Shown piece after piece: positions 21,872-29,454 of a stretch of 29,454 nucleotides of DNA. The notes beneath the pieces are model-generated. The model had not been told where the DNA came from. It saw only the letters and a list, made by a program, of their open reading frames with translations, and ran no database searches. Origin of the DNA: CAJQQY01 sp964352225. Its GTDB lineage: Bacteria; Bacteroidota; Bacteroidia; Chitinophagales; Saprospiraceae. Position numbers and translations under genes: made by a program. How positions within the stretch are numbered: the stretch's first letter is position 1; each line of letters starts with the position of its first letter. The stretch lies in NCBI GenBank assembly GCA_964352225.1, contig CAYGRM010000034.1, positions 1 to 29,454 on the forward strand. Reading direction: 5' to 3'.

Positions 21872-23434
21872 ATGGTTGCCGTCATAAATGCGACATTCCC
21901 ACCAAATATTAATAGTTATTTTTGTACTGACTTATTTAGTTCAACTGAAATTCAAACATACCTGCTTGTGGAATTAATACTGATTATTATTTATGGATTT
22001 TTTCTAACCTTTATTTTTTTCTATAGTATAATCCAAATGCATTTAGTGATTTTGTATTTGAAAAAAAATAAAAAAAATGATAATTCACCAATTCCTTTGA
22101 CTACTGACTTTCCCTTTGTTACGATTCAGTTGCCTATCTATAATGAGCTTTATGTTGTAGAAAGATTGATTCATCAAGTAGCACAAATTGATTATCCAAA
22201 TGACCGTTTTGAGATTCAAATATTAGATGATTCAACTGATGAGACTACTGAAATAATAAAAAATGTCCTTAATGATTTAAAAGCATCAGGAGTGAAAATT
22301 GACTTGGTGAGAAGGCCTGATCGAATAGGATATAAAGCAGGTGCCTTGGCCTATGGATTGGAAATATGCCAAGGTGAATTCATTGCTATTTTTGATGCTG
22401 ATTTCTTACCCCAAAAAGATTTTCTAAAAAAGACAATTCCTTATTTCACTAATAAAAAGGTTGGCGTTGTTCAGACTCGTTGGACTCATATCAATGAGGA
22501 TTATTCAAAATTAACTCAGATTCAAGCCTTCGGTTTAGATGCACATTTTACGATAGAACAAGGAGGACGAAATTATGGAGGACATTTTATTAATTTCAAT
22601 GGAACAGCTGGAGTGTGGCGAAAGACATGTATTAATGATGCTGGTGGATGGTCAGCAGATACTTTAACTGAGGATTTGGATTTAAGTTATAGAGCACAAC
22701 TTAAGGGATGGCATTTTCAATATCTAGAGGAGGTGGAGTCCCCTGCAGAACTTCCCGCCGCAATGAATGCTTTAAAAAACCAACAATTTCGATGGACAAA
22801 AGGAGCTGCTGAATGCACTCGAAAAAACCTAATTAAAGTACTGAAAGCCAATGATTTATCGATGTCAACTAAATTGCATTCCATTTTCCACTTGATGAAT
22901 AGTTTTATTTTTATTTGTGTTTTTTCGGTGGCGATTCTATCGATTCCTCTGTTTTATATCAAACATAATTTTGAAGAGTATGCTCTGCTTTTTAAGTATG
23001 CAACTGGTTTCATTATTAGTATGTTTTTTCTTTTGATATTCTATTGGGTGTCTTTAAGAAGTTTAAAAACTAGTTTTTTAAATACCTTAAAAGAGTTCAT
23101 TTGGAAATTCCCCATGTTCCTCTCAGTTTCGATGGGGATGTCTCTGCACAACGGAATTGCTGTAATGGAAGGTTTTCTTGGAAAGAAATCTCCTTTCGTT
23201 AGGACGCCCAAATTCAACCTTGAAAAATCATCTGATAAATGGTATGGAAACAAATACTTGGCGAGCAGTATTGGTGGAGTAACGATTTTGGAAGGACTAC
23301 TATTTTTATACTTTTTAGGTGGGATAGCTTTGAGTTTTTATTATGATAGTTTTGCCTTATTACCTTTATTTATAATGCTGAGTTTTGGGTTTGGCTATGT
23401 ATTTTTCTATTCCATTTTTCATTCCTCTAAGTAG
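21872..23434 (+). CDS. Membrane glycosyltransferase family 2, cellulose-synthase-like
   Basis: The 520-residue inner-membrane enzyme has an N-terminal membrane segment (about 30-62), a cytosolic GT2 domain and four or five C-terminal membrane segments (about 338-363, 376-396, 410-425, 465-490, 493-515). Catalytic motifs are LDDSTDE (Asp119/Asp120), FDAD (174-177, DxD), TED (266-268) and QQFRW (304-308, QxxRW), the set found in processive beta-glycosyltransferases. It likely uses a UDP- or GDP-sugar to build a polysaccharide or a glycolipid such as a glucomannan-like chain. No PilZ domain is visible. The ATG at 21872 is used; Met56 is less likely because it would cut the first membrane helix. 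TATTTTTG at 21824-21831 is a possible -7 box. Confidence 0.9.
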   Translation: MVAVINATFPPNINSYFCTDLFSSTEIQTYLLVELILIIIYGFFLTFIFFYSIIQMHLVILYLKKNKKNDNSPIPLTTDFPFVTIQLPIYNELYVVERLIHQVAQIDYPNDRFEIQILDDSTDETTEIIKNVLNDLKASGVKIDLVRRPDRIGYKAGALAYGLEICQGEFIAIFDADFLPQKDFLKKTIPYFTNKKVGVVQTRWTHINEDYSKLTQIQAFGLDAHFTIEQGGRNYGGHFINFNGTAGVWRKTCINDAGGWSADTLTEDLDLSYRAQLKGWHFQYLEEVESPAELPAAMNALKNQQFRWTKGAAECTRKNLIKVLKANDLSMSTKLHSIFHLMNSFIFICVFSVAILSIPLFYIKHNFEEYALLFKYATGFIISMFFLLIFYWVSLRSLKTSFLNTLKEFIWKFPMFLSVSMGMSLHNGIAVMEGFLGKKSPFVRTPKFNLEKSSDKWYGNKYLASSIGGVTILEGLLFLYFLGGIALSFYYDSFALLPLFIMLSFGFGYVFFYSIFHSSK

Positions 23435-23460
23435 CTTTTCCATTTAATAATTATCAAATG

Positions 23461-24231
23461 CTAAATGTATCCTCTAGCCCGATACGCCAAATAACCAATC
23501 ATTTCTTTTATCAATATTTCCCATCTCCAGATGGTTTCACTATTAGGAATAATTAAAGATGCTGGCACAAACCGGTTTTCTTCACCTATAAAATCAACGG
23601 AAAAAGGGGTGTATTTTAAATCAACTCGATCAAAACAACCCATTGATCTTCGCATATGCCAAGCTGCGGTAATTAATAGTAGGCTAGCATCTGGGTATTT
23701 TTCTTTGATAATTTCGTGAGTGAATAGTGCATTTTCAAAAGTATTTCTGGAGTCAGGTTCAATGATTATAACTGAATCAGGAACACCTAACCTGAGCAAT
23801 AATTCTCGAGCTAAAACTGCCTCACTTTTTTCAGTTCCAAACATAAATCCAGAACCACCCGTCAGTAGAAATTTTTTAAACTTCCCTTTTTTATATAACT
23901 CATAAGCTTGGAAAAATCTAGCACCTCGTTCATTAAAATTATGCCGATCAGCATCTGGTTGAATAAAGAAATTGGAATAGCCTCCTAACAAAATTCCAAT
24001 ATCATATGGTTCTTTTACATCAGGGGTCGTAATCGTATCAACTTCCCACAACTTGATAAATAAATTAAAAATGAAGTGATTACTAAAGAATAAAGCTACT
24101 GAAATTGATAAAATTAAAGCCTTTTTTCTCCACTTTCCATTTTCACCAAATAAAGTATAAATAAGTGGAAAGACAATCCAATTGATGGGTTGGATAAGAA
24201 AAAACAATACTTTTGATAGGACAAAAAACAT
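23461..24231 (-). CDS. YdcF/SanA-like DUF218 membrane protein
   Basis: The 256-residue protein has two N-terminal membrane segments (about 4-27 and 38-58) and a DUF218 domain from about 76: GILLGGY (79-85), ERGARFFQAYELYKKGKFKKFLLTGG (101-126), EPDSRNTFEN (158-167) and LLLITAAWHMRRSM (184-197). The family (ElyC/YdcF) is associated with envelope integrity and undecaprenyl-phosphate-linked peptidoglycan assembly in E. coli, though the enzymatic step is not settled. It is the last gene of a tightly packed minus-strand run (15 bp after the rhomboid gene). Confidence 0.87.
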   Translation of the reverse strand: MFFVLSKVLFFLIQPINWIVFPLIYTLFGENGKWRKKALILSISVALFFSNHFIFNLFIKLWEVDTITTPDVKEPYDIGILLGGYSNFFIQPDADRHNFNERGARFFQAYELYKKGKFKKFLLTGGSGFMFGTEKSEAVLARELLLRLGVPDSVIIIEPDSRNTFENALFTHEIIKEKYPDASLLLITAAWHMRRSMGCFDRVDLKYTPFSVDFIGEENRFVPASLIIPNSETIWRWEILIKEMIGYLAYRARGYI

Positions 24232-24246
24232 TCAATAAATTTGAAA

Positions 24247-24906
24247 TTAGTTTAGAAAAGGTGGATGCATAAGCCCATAAATATATCGGTCAATTAGCTC
24301 AGGTTTCATTAAAAATGAAATCAAGATGATTCCTGTGAAGCCAAAAACTGCACCAGCAAGATGGGCGTCATGTCCAATATTATCATTTCCTTTTTTACTC
24401 ATATAACTTTCATAGAAAAGATAAACTAAACCAAAAACTATGAAATAAAATTTAATACCTGGTAAAAAAATAAAATTTAATTTACTCCAAGGAGATATTA
24501 CTAATAGTGCAAATAGAATGGCTGCGACTCCTCCTGATGCTCCTAAAGCGGAATAGTATTGATTGTTTCTATGTTTTAAAAAAGCTGGAATGGAACTAAA
24601 TATTATTGCACCAAAGTATAACAAAAGGAATAGCAGTCGACCAGCCAATTCTCCGAATTGAGATAGGAAGAATAATTCAAGTGGTTCTCCAAAAACATAA
24701 AGTACCCACATATTCACTCCCAGATGCATCCAATTAGCATGAAGGAAGCCAGAAGTTAGAAATCGATAATATTGTCCAAATTCATTTACTGAGGAAGGAT
24801 GCATTAAAAATTTGGCCTTCATTTGAGAATTATTGAATGCCTGATAAGAAATAATACAAGTGAAAATTATAAGTATTAATGTTAAGGTAATTTGAACACC
24901 TCCCAT
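24247..24906 (-). CDS. Rhomboid-family intramembrane serine protease
   Basis: The 219-residue six-helix membrane protein carries the rhomboid catalytic set: oxyanion residues His61 and Asn65 in HLGVNMWVLYVFG, nucleophile Ser124 in GASGGVAAI and His182 in HLAGAVFGF. These residues are intact, so it should be an active protease cleaving transmembrane substrates, whose identity is unknown. It is located 13 bp after rlmH and 15 bp before the YdcF-like gene. Confidence 0.93.
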   Translation of the reverse strand: MGGVQITLTLILIIFTCIISYQAFNNSQMKAKFLMHPSSVNEFGQYYRFLTSGFLHANWMHLGVNMWVLYVFGEPLELFFLSQFGELAGRLLFLLLYFGAIIFSSIPAFLKHRNNQYYSALGASGGVAAILFALLVISPWSKLNFIFLPGIKFYFIVFGLVYLFYESYMSKKGNDNIGHDAHLAGAVFGFTGIILISFLMKPELIDRYIYGLMHPPFLN

Positions 24907-24919
24907 AGTTTAGAGTATT

Positions 24920-25393
24920 TTAAGAATGATGATAAGGTTCGTTTTTTAAGATAGTCAAAGCTCGATAAAATTGTTCAATAAAAAATAATCGAACCATTTG
25001 ATGTGAAAAAGTCATAGCAGAAAGTGCTACCTTTTGTTGAGCTCTTTCATAAATTTCCTCTGAGAAACCATATGCCCCGCCAATCAAAAAAACTACTTTT
25101 CGGGCAGAGTGCTGAAGTTGTTTTTCCATCCATAATGCAAATTTTTCAGAAGTAAATGTTTTCCCTTTTTCATCTAATAAAATGAGTAGATCATTTTTTT
25201 CTAGTTTGCTTAAAATTATTTCTCCCTCTTTATTTTTTAAAAGATCTGGAGTTAAATTTTTAGCATTTTTTATGTCCGGTAAAACAACAGTTTGAAAAGG
25301 CACATATTTTCGAAGTCGCTTTTCATAAATATTCATTCCTTCTTCAAGGTATTTGAATTGAGTTTTTCCAACAACCCAAAATTCTACTTTCAT
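24920..25393 (-). CDS. rlmH: 23S rRNA (pseudouridine1915-N3)-methyltransferase RlmH
   Basis: The 157-residue SPOUT methyltransferase modifies pseudouridine 1915 in helix 69 of 23S rRNA using SAM. The SAM-binding knot shows LLDEKGKTFTSEKFA (about 72-86), FLIGGAYGFSEEIYERA (102-118), LSAMTFSHQMVRLFFIEQFYRA (124-145), and the invariant C-terminal YHH. Length is typical. It follows the SWIM gene by 22 bp and precedes the rhomboid gene by 13 bp. Confidence 0.97.
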   Translation of the reverse strand: MKVEFWVVGKTQFKYLEEGMNIYEKRLRKYVPFQTVVLPDIKNAKNLTPDLLKNKEGEIILSKLEKNDLLILLDEKGKTFTSEKFALWMEKQLQHSARKVVFLIGGAYGFSEEIYERAQQKVALSAMTFSHQMVRLFFIEQFYRALTILKNEPYHHS

Positions 25394-25415
25394 GTAAAAG
25401 TATTGTTATTTTTTA

Positions 25416-27137
25416 TTAAAACATATTTAATTCTTCCATCAAGGTATGTCTCTCAGGATATTGTTCTCGATATTGTTTAGCCAATTTGTAAACCAATTTT
25501 TTTGCACCAATATTCTTTAGATGATAAAAGATATCTCTGATTTTTTCTGAAGTTTGACGTCCCAAATGATTTCTCAAATATCCATCGAGTAATTCCTCAT
25601 ATAGTTCGAAAATCTCATTCTTGAAATCATCGATGAGTTGTTTATCATACTTTTCCAATAGATCTAAAGATCTATTTTTTTTGATAAATTCAATTAAATC
25701 AGAATACATTTTTTCCTCTGCAAATATCTTAGCAAAAGTATTTTTCTTTTGTGGAGAAAAGGACTGTTCTTCCATCAAATTAAGAATGTTTTTAACTTCC
25801 TTTTTCCAACCTTTAGTAACTGTATTTTTTAAAATCTGATAATAGTGAAGCTCATATGTTACTAAAAATCTTTTCCGTGAATATGTTGTTATATCTTGCT
25901 TTTGTTGAGTTTTCAAGGCTATATTTAACAAAATATCATCTAGCTTATTTCTAACCTTTACATTCTTTTGCATTTCTAAACCTTGCAAAGCTAAAACTTT
26001 AGCATCATCGTATTTCTTCTGATCAATTGAATTTTTGATTGCGGCTAAAAGTACTTCTGGCTCTTCCAAATTTTCATTAATAAATGCAGCTAAAGAAGTT
26101 TTTTTAAACCGATCTACTAATTTCATTTTAAACAATAGCAAGAGGCCTCTTTTCTTTTTATCGAAAGTATTAGATAATTCAGTTTCGATTTTTTCTAATA
26201 AAATATTAGCATTTTTTTTCTCAGTAGTCAAGTCGAGTAAGAACTCTAAAAAATGAGCGTTAGTTCCATATTTTTTATGCTCACGTCCATCGAATTTCTC
26301 CAAACAGAACTGCCATATTTCTTCTTTTAGTTCAGGAGCTAATTCTTTTTTTACTAAATTTTTTAAAAAAGAAAAAGCAGTATTCAGGAGAGCCAAAATT
26401 TTATCTTCATGATTTTCTGCTCGCTTAATATTTGGCGACAATTTGATAATGATTGCTTGCAAAATATCTGAAGCTTCAGAATAATGTTCTAAAGCAATTG
26501 CATCATCCACATGATCTAAAATATCATTAATGACTAATTGAATTTGTTGAAGGGAATTATATTTTATTTTATCCTTAGTAGTGGTCACCGAACTAAAAGT
26601 AGCTTGCAATAATTGCAAATATTTTTCTTTATCGTTTTCGACTTCAACTGCATGGGCAAATCGGGCTTTCAAAGAGAGTGCAAATTTTTTGTCAGTTCTT
26701 GCGTAGGCTCTGACAAAATTCTTTAAAGCTTCTGGATCAACAGAGTTTAAAACCGAAATTGTAGTTAATCTTTTATGCTTGGATTTAGTAGGTCTGATGG
26801 CTTTTTCCTTAGCCAATTGCACTTCTAAGAGATGTTTTCGAAGAGAAAAGAGACCAGCAATTATATGCTTACAGTGATTATTTTTGGAGGATAAATTTTG
26901 TTGGTAAACATCACAATCACAGGTTACTTTCTTTACTTTTTTGCCAGTCAATTGAATTTCGACTTCAAAAAAAATCTCCTTCTTCATCTCTTCATAGGAT
27001 TCACTCACCTTCATTGTCCAGATCTTTTTTTCCAAATAAATCATACCTTGCACTAATCCTTCTTGGAGCAAGGCTTCGGCTTGTTCCACTACATTTTCTG
27101 GAAAGAATGATTCGATATTTTTTATTTCAAAATTCAT
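25416..27137 (-). CDS. SWIM zinc-finger protein of unknown role
   Basis: The 573-residue protein has an N-terminal SWIM module with ligands Cys73, Cys75, Cys89 and His91 (VTCDCD...NNHCKH), the C-x-C-x(n)-C-x-H form thought to bind DNA or protein. The rest is charged and helical, with repeating 35-40-residue helical segments suggestive of an alpha-solenoid (for example about 126-330 and 370-560). No helicase domain is present, unlike many SWIM proteins in Bacteroidota that sit beside SNF2 helicases. It heads the minus-strand run with rlmH. TAGCTTTG at 27236-27229 is a possible -7 promoter element. The specific role is unknown. Confidence 0.82.
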   Translation of the reverse strand: MNFEIKNIESFFPENVVEQAEALLQEGLVQGMIYLEKKIWTMKVSESYEEMKKEIFFEVEIQLTGKKVKKVTCDCDVYQQNLSSKNNHCKHIIAGLFSLRKHLLEVQLAKEKAIRPTKSKHKRLTTISVLNSVDPEALKNFVRAYARTDKKFALSLKARFAHAVEVENDKEKYLQLLQATFSSVTTTKDKIKYNSLQQIQLVINDILDHVDDAIALEHYSEASDILQAIIIKLSPNIKRAENHEDKILALLNTAFSFLKNLVKKELAPELKEEIWQFCLEKFDGREHKKYGTNAHFLEFLLDLTTEKKNANILLEKIETELSNTFDKKKRGLLLLFKMKLVDRFKKTSLAAFINENLEEPEVLLAAIKNSIDQKKYDDAKVLALQGLEMQKNVKVRNKLDDILLNIALKTQQKQDITTYSRKRFLVTYELHYYQILKNTVTKGWKKEVKNILNLMEEQSFSPQKKNTFAKIFAEEKMYSDLIEFIKKNRSLDLLEKYDKQLIDDFKNEIFELYEELLDGYLRNHLGRQTSEKIRDIFYHLKNIGAKKLVYKLAKQYREQYPERHTLMEELNMF

Positions 27138-27282
27138 TGGTAATACCCTGGAAATTTACAATATTTACGTTTATCCTATTAAACCTTATATCTTATTGGA
27201 AGGTTCATTCGTTGATTACTAAAGCCTTCAAAGCTACTGTTTATTAAGGAAAAAACTATTTTCAACCAGCAATAATATTATT

Positions 27283-27774
27283 ATGAAAAAGGTATATTTT
27301 ATTAGACACGCTAAATCGAGCTGGGATGACCCTGGATTAAGCGATATTGAAAGACCTTTAAACAGCAGAGGGGAGAGAGATGCTCCTTTTATGTCTAAAG
27401 TGTTAAAAGGTGAAAATGTGCAGGCTGATAAGTTAATCAGCAGTCCTGCCAATCGTGCTTTTACTACCGCAACTTACTTTGCCAATGAACTAAACATACC
27501 AGAACAGGCCATTGTCGTAAGAAAAGAAATTTATCATGCTTATCCAGAGGAGATCTTAAATATTGTTCGCAATCTTTCTAATAGTGATAATGTGGTTATC
27601 TTGTTTGGACATAATCCTTGCTTTACTAGTTTAGCAAATCAATTCTCAGATGAGTACATTCCAAATGTTCCAACCTGCGGGATCATAAAAGTAGAAGCAA
27701 AGGTTGATCAATGGAGTGATTTTGAGAAAGAAGGAAAGCTAACTGCGGTTTATTTTCCAAAGCAATATTTATAG
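27283..27774 (+). CDS. SixA-like histidine phosphatase
   Basis: The 163-residue phosphatase has an N-terminal VYFIRHAKSSW (4-14) with phospho-acceptor His9 and Arg8, the supporting SSPANRAFTTA (53-63), and the second catalytic His110 in FGHNP, so the active site is complete. It resembles SixA, which dephosphorylates phosphohistidine in phosphotransfer proteins; a role here in phospho-signalling is suggested by the nearby response regulator but is unproven. The promoter is not evident in the 145-bp divergent region. Confidence 0.9.
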   Translation: MKKVYFIRHAKSSWDDPGLSDIERPLNSRGERDAPFMSKVLKGENVQADKLISSPANRAFTTATYFANELNIPEQAIVVRKEIYHAYPEEILNIVRNLSNSDNVVILFGHNPCFTSLANQFSDEYIPNVPTCGIIKVEAKVDQWSDFEKEGKLTAVYFPKQYL

Positions 27775-27829
27775 TTTAAAAAAGGCTAAAAAAAGATAAA
27801 TTAAATTCCTCCATTAATTAAAAACTTTC

Positions 27830-28201
27830 ATGAAGCTAAAATTTTTCGTATTATTTTTTTTTATATCTTATGTCTTTTTAGGATCTCAACAAGAGGAAAT
27901 AGAACTTCAGATTTCTGATGAGAAAATGATTAAAATCTTAACTGATTTACATATCTCAGAGGCGGCGATTTTAAGTTTGAATCAAAACATCAAGGACAGT
28001 ATCTCCGTAGTTTATTATCAACAAATTTTTGAAATTCATGGAGTACAGGATTCTATATTTTATCAAGATTTAGAAATTTTGAGGAAGGATTCCAAGCGAT
28101 TAGAGAAAATATATCAGAAAGTCTTGGTAGAGATAGAGCAGTTAGACTTATTAAAAGTAGAAGAAGATTCAGTCGGGATGCCCTCAAAAAAAAATAAGTA
28201 A
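27830..28201 (+). CDS. DUF4296 exported protein
   Basis: The 123-residue protein has an N-terminal hydrophobic signal (about 4-18) and the DUF4296 pattern: SDEKMIKILTDLHISEAAIL (about 29-48), YYQQIFEIHGVQDSIFYQDLEIL (about 62-84) and a C-terminal charged helix. Many family members are lipoproteins with a Cys; here the hydrophobic stretch ends FLGSQQEE with no lipobox Cys, so it is more likely periplasmic or anchored by the signal. Function unknown. Confidence 0.78.
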   Translation: MKLKFFVLFFFISYVFLGSQQEEIELQISDEKMIKILTDLHISEAAILSLNQNIKDSISVVYYQQIFEIHGVQDSIFYQDLEILRKDSKRLEKIYQKVLVEIEQLDLLKVEEDSVGMPSKKNK

Positions 28202-28228
28202 AGTCCACAAGGATTGCAAACTTTACTT
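28196..28228. repeat. 9-bp inverted repeat over the DUF4296 stop codon
   Basis: AAGTAAAGT (28196-28204) pairs with ACTTTACTT (28220-28228) across a 15-nt loop and includes the stop codon. No T tail follows, so terminator function is doubtful. Confidence 0.4.
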
Positions 28229-28368
28229 AGACTTATGAGAGAATAATTAAAAGGCTGAGTCAAATATAAGTGAAAGGAATTGAATTTTGAAAACAAATAC
28301 TGCATGAATATGTAAAAACCGTCTTATAATGAATAAAAAACCCTTTTTGTCGAGTGAAAGATATTTCT

Positions 28369-29058
28369 ATGGAAAATAAACAATTCAAAATACTGATCGT
28401 AGATGATGAAGATGACATTCTACAATTCATTCAATACAATTTGGAGAAAGAAAACTTCGAAGTTGTTACTGCCAATAATGGTAAGGATGGACTTAGATTA
28501 GCGGAGCAAGAAAATCCTGACTTAATCATTTTAGATATTATGATGCCTCAAATGGATGGGGTAGAGGTATGTAGGCAATTAAGGGCTAAACCAGCTTTTG
28601 ACGAAACGATCATAACCTTTTTGACTGCAAGAGGAGAGGACTATTCTCAAATTGCAGCCTTTGACGTTGGTGGAGATGATTATATAACAAAGCCAATCCG
28701 ACCTCGAGTTCTAATTAGTAGAATCAAAGCTTTACTTCGAAGAAAGAATAGGACTAGCCCTGAAATTTCCGATAATATTCTTACCATTAATGATTTATCT
28801 ATAGACAAAGAAAAAGTAACTGTAAAAATTAAAGGTAAAGGAATTGATTTAGCCAAAAAGGAATTTGAATTACTCTCCCTTTTAGCTTCTCGTCCTGGAA
28901 AGGTTTTTACCAGAGAAGAAATTTTTCGAAAAATTTGGGGAAATGATGTTATCGTGGGGAATCGAACCATTGATGTTCATATTAGAAAATTGAGAGAAAA
29001 GATTGGGGATAAATATATTAAAACTGCCAAGGGAATAGGATATAAATTAAAAGAGTAA
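28369..29058 (+). CDS. OmpR/PhoB-family response regulator
   Basis: The 229-residue regulator starts at the ATG at 28369; an in-frame GTG 15 nt upstream is an unlikely alternative. The receiver domain has Asp12/Asp13, phospho-acceptor Asp56 in LIILDIMMPQMDG and Lys108 in DDYITKPI. The C-terminal winged helix (about 132-229) has GIDLAKKEFELLSLLASRPGK, FTREEIF...IWG and RTIDVHIRKLREKIG, then GIGYKLKE. The downstream kinase gene begins 1 nt after its stop, consistent with a PhoB/PhoR-like pair. Confidence 0.94.
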   Translation: MENKQFKILIVDDEDDILQFIQYNLEKENFEVVTANNGKDGLRLAEQENPDLIILDIMMPQMDGVEVCRQLRAKPAFDETIITFLTARGEDYSQIAAFDVGGDDYITKPIRPRVLISRIKALLRRKNRTSPEISDNILTINDLSIDKEKVTVKIKGKGIDLAKKEFELLSLLASRPGKVFTREEIFRKIWGNDVIVGNRTIDVHIRKLREKIGDKYIKTAKGIGYKLKE

Positions 29059-29059
29059 A

Positions 29060-29454
29060 ATGAAAAATGATGTAGGATTGTTTGAAAGGAACAATTTTTC
29101 GTGGAGAGAATTAAAAAGGATTAGCGATTTTAAATTTAATATGAGTAAAAAAATAAAAAACCCTACCCCCCAATTAATTGCCATTTATTCCTCCCTTTGG
29201 ATTACTGGGATCGTAGCAGCATTGCTACTTACCGTATTATTGATGAATAGTAATATTCAAAGACCAATTTTAGTATTTCTAGGAATAACTGTATTAAGTT
29301 TTATTACATCATTTAACATCATTTCTTATTTCTTAAAGAATTATATTTATCGAAAAATAAAATTGATTTATAAAAACATCCGAAGTACCAAAGTAACTGG
29401 ATCTGAAAATTCAAAATCAGTCGACTTGACTAGTAATATTTTTGATGAGGTAGG
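29060..29454 (+). CDS. Membrane sensor histidine kinase, N-terminal part (PhoR-like), truncated by window end
   Basis: About 131 codons are visible, open to the window edge. Two hydrophobic membrane segments (about residues 41-63 and 69-90) are separated by a very short loop, followed by a charged linker ending DLTSNIFDEVG, which resembles the entry of PhoR-like Bacteroidota kinases. The catalytic domains lie outside the window. The start may be 29060 (1 nt after the regulator stop, 27 open codons in front) or 29141, where MSKKIKNPTPQ gives a more typical N-terminus. Kinase identity rests on the adjacent response regulator and the membrane layout. Confidence 0.7.
   Translation, partial: MKNDVGLFERNNFSWRELKRISDFKFNMSKKIKNPTPQLIAIYSSLWITGIVAALLLTVLLMNSNIQRPILVFLGITVLSFITSFNIISYFLKNYIYRKIKLIYKNIRSTKVTGSENSKSVDLTSNIFDEV

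Noticed and set aside
27229..27236. TAGCTTTG on the minus strand as promoter of the SWIM operon
   Set aside because: The -7 element is complete, yet the nearest TTG is about 26 nt upstream, too far for a confident call.

Overview
The window is AT-rich DNA that reads as a chromosomal segment of a Bacteroidota bacterium. Supporting features are a type IX secretion C-terminal sorting domain on a secreted multidomain protein, promoters of the TTTG-N19/20-TAnnTTTG type, no clear reliance on Shine-Dalgarno sites, a LytS/LytTR pair, a DUF4296 protein and an orphan lantibiotic-dehydratase C-terminal domain. The first protein combines tandem Ig-like repeats, a split dockerin-like module, a cohesin-like region and a sorting tail. 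I associate that layout with Saprospiria, but this placement is an inference. No rRNA, tRNA, CRISPR array, insertion sequence or phage gene was seen.

Regions: (1) 139-2562, a large secreted surface protein. (2) 2927-12513, a plus-strand acyl-CoA metabolism block: a DmdC/FadE-like acyl-CoA dehydrogenase, a GMC alcohol oxidoreductase, an ACAD10/11-like acyl-CoA dehydrogenase, an APH-fold kinase, a histidine-phosphatase-fold protein, a DUF1330 protein, an SDR and, after a terminator and a new promoter, an acyl-CoA carboxylase carboxyltransferase. The kinase, ACAD and SDR resemble the Pseudomonas putida LvaA/LvaC/LvaD enzymes and the two halves of ACAD10/11, so the block probably degrades hydroxy-acyl-CoAs by phosphorylation and phosphate elimination. 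(3) 12645-14375, a DUF2853 protein convergent with an RhlE-type RNA helicase. (4) 14708-16547, a minus-strand LytS-type kinase and LytTR regulator. (5) 16795-18893, a pterin pair (animal-type 6-pyruvoyl-tetrahydropterin synthase and FolE), then FabD. (6) 19065-21816, a solitary LanB elimination-domain protein convergent with a DUF547 plus beta-barrel protein. (7) 21872-23434, a membrane GT2 glycosyltransferase. (8) 27137-23461, a minus-strand run of SWIM-domain protein, RlmH, rhomboid protease and YdcF-like protein. (9) 27283-29454, a SixA-like phosphatase, a DUF4296 protein and a PhoB/PhoR-like two-component pair whose kinase runs off the window.

The most interesting part is the acyl-CoA block. 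It has long perfect hairpins directly behind two of its genes, a promoter embedded in its terminator, a phosphatase-fold protein lacking the second catalytic histidine, and an ACAD with Asp where the usual catalytic Glu is expected. Other points of interest are the orphan LanB-C protein, the DUF547-barrel fusion and the likely tetrahydrobiopterin-type pterin pair. All functions are inferred from sequence motifs read by eye; no database search was run.
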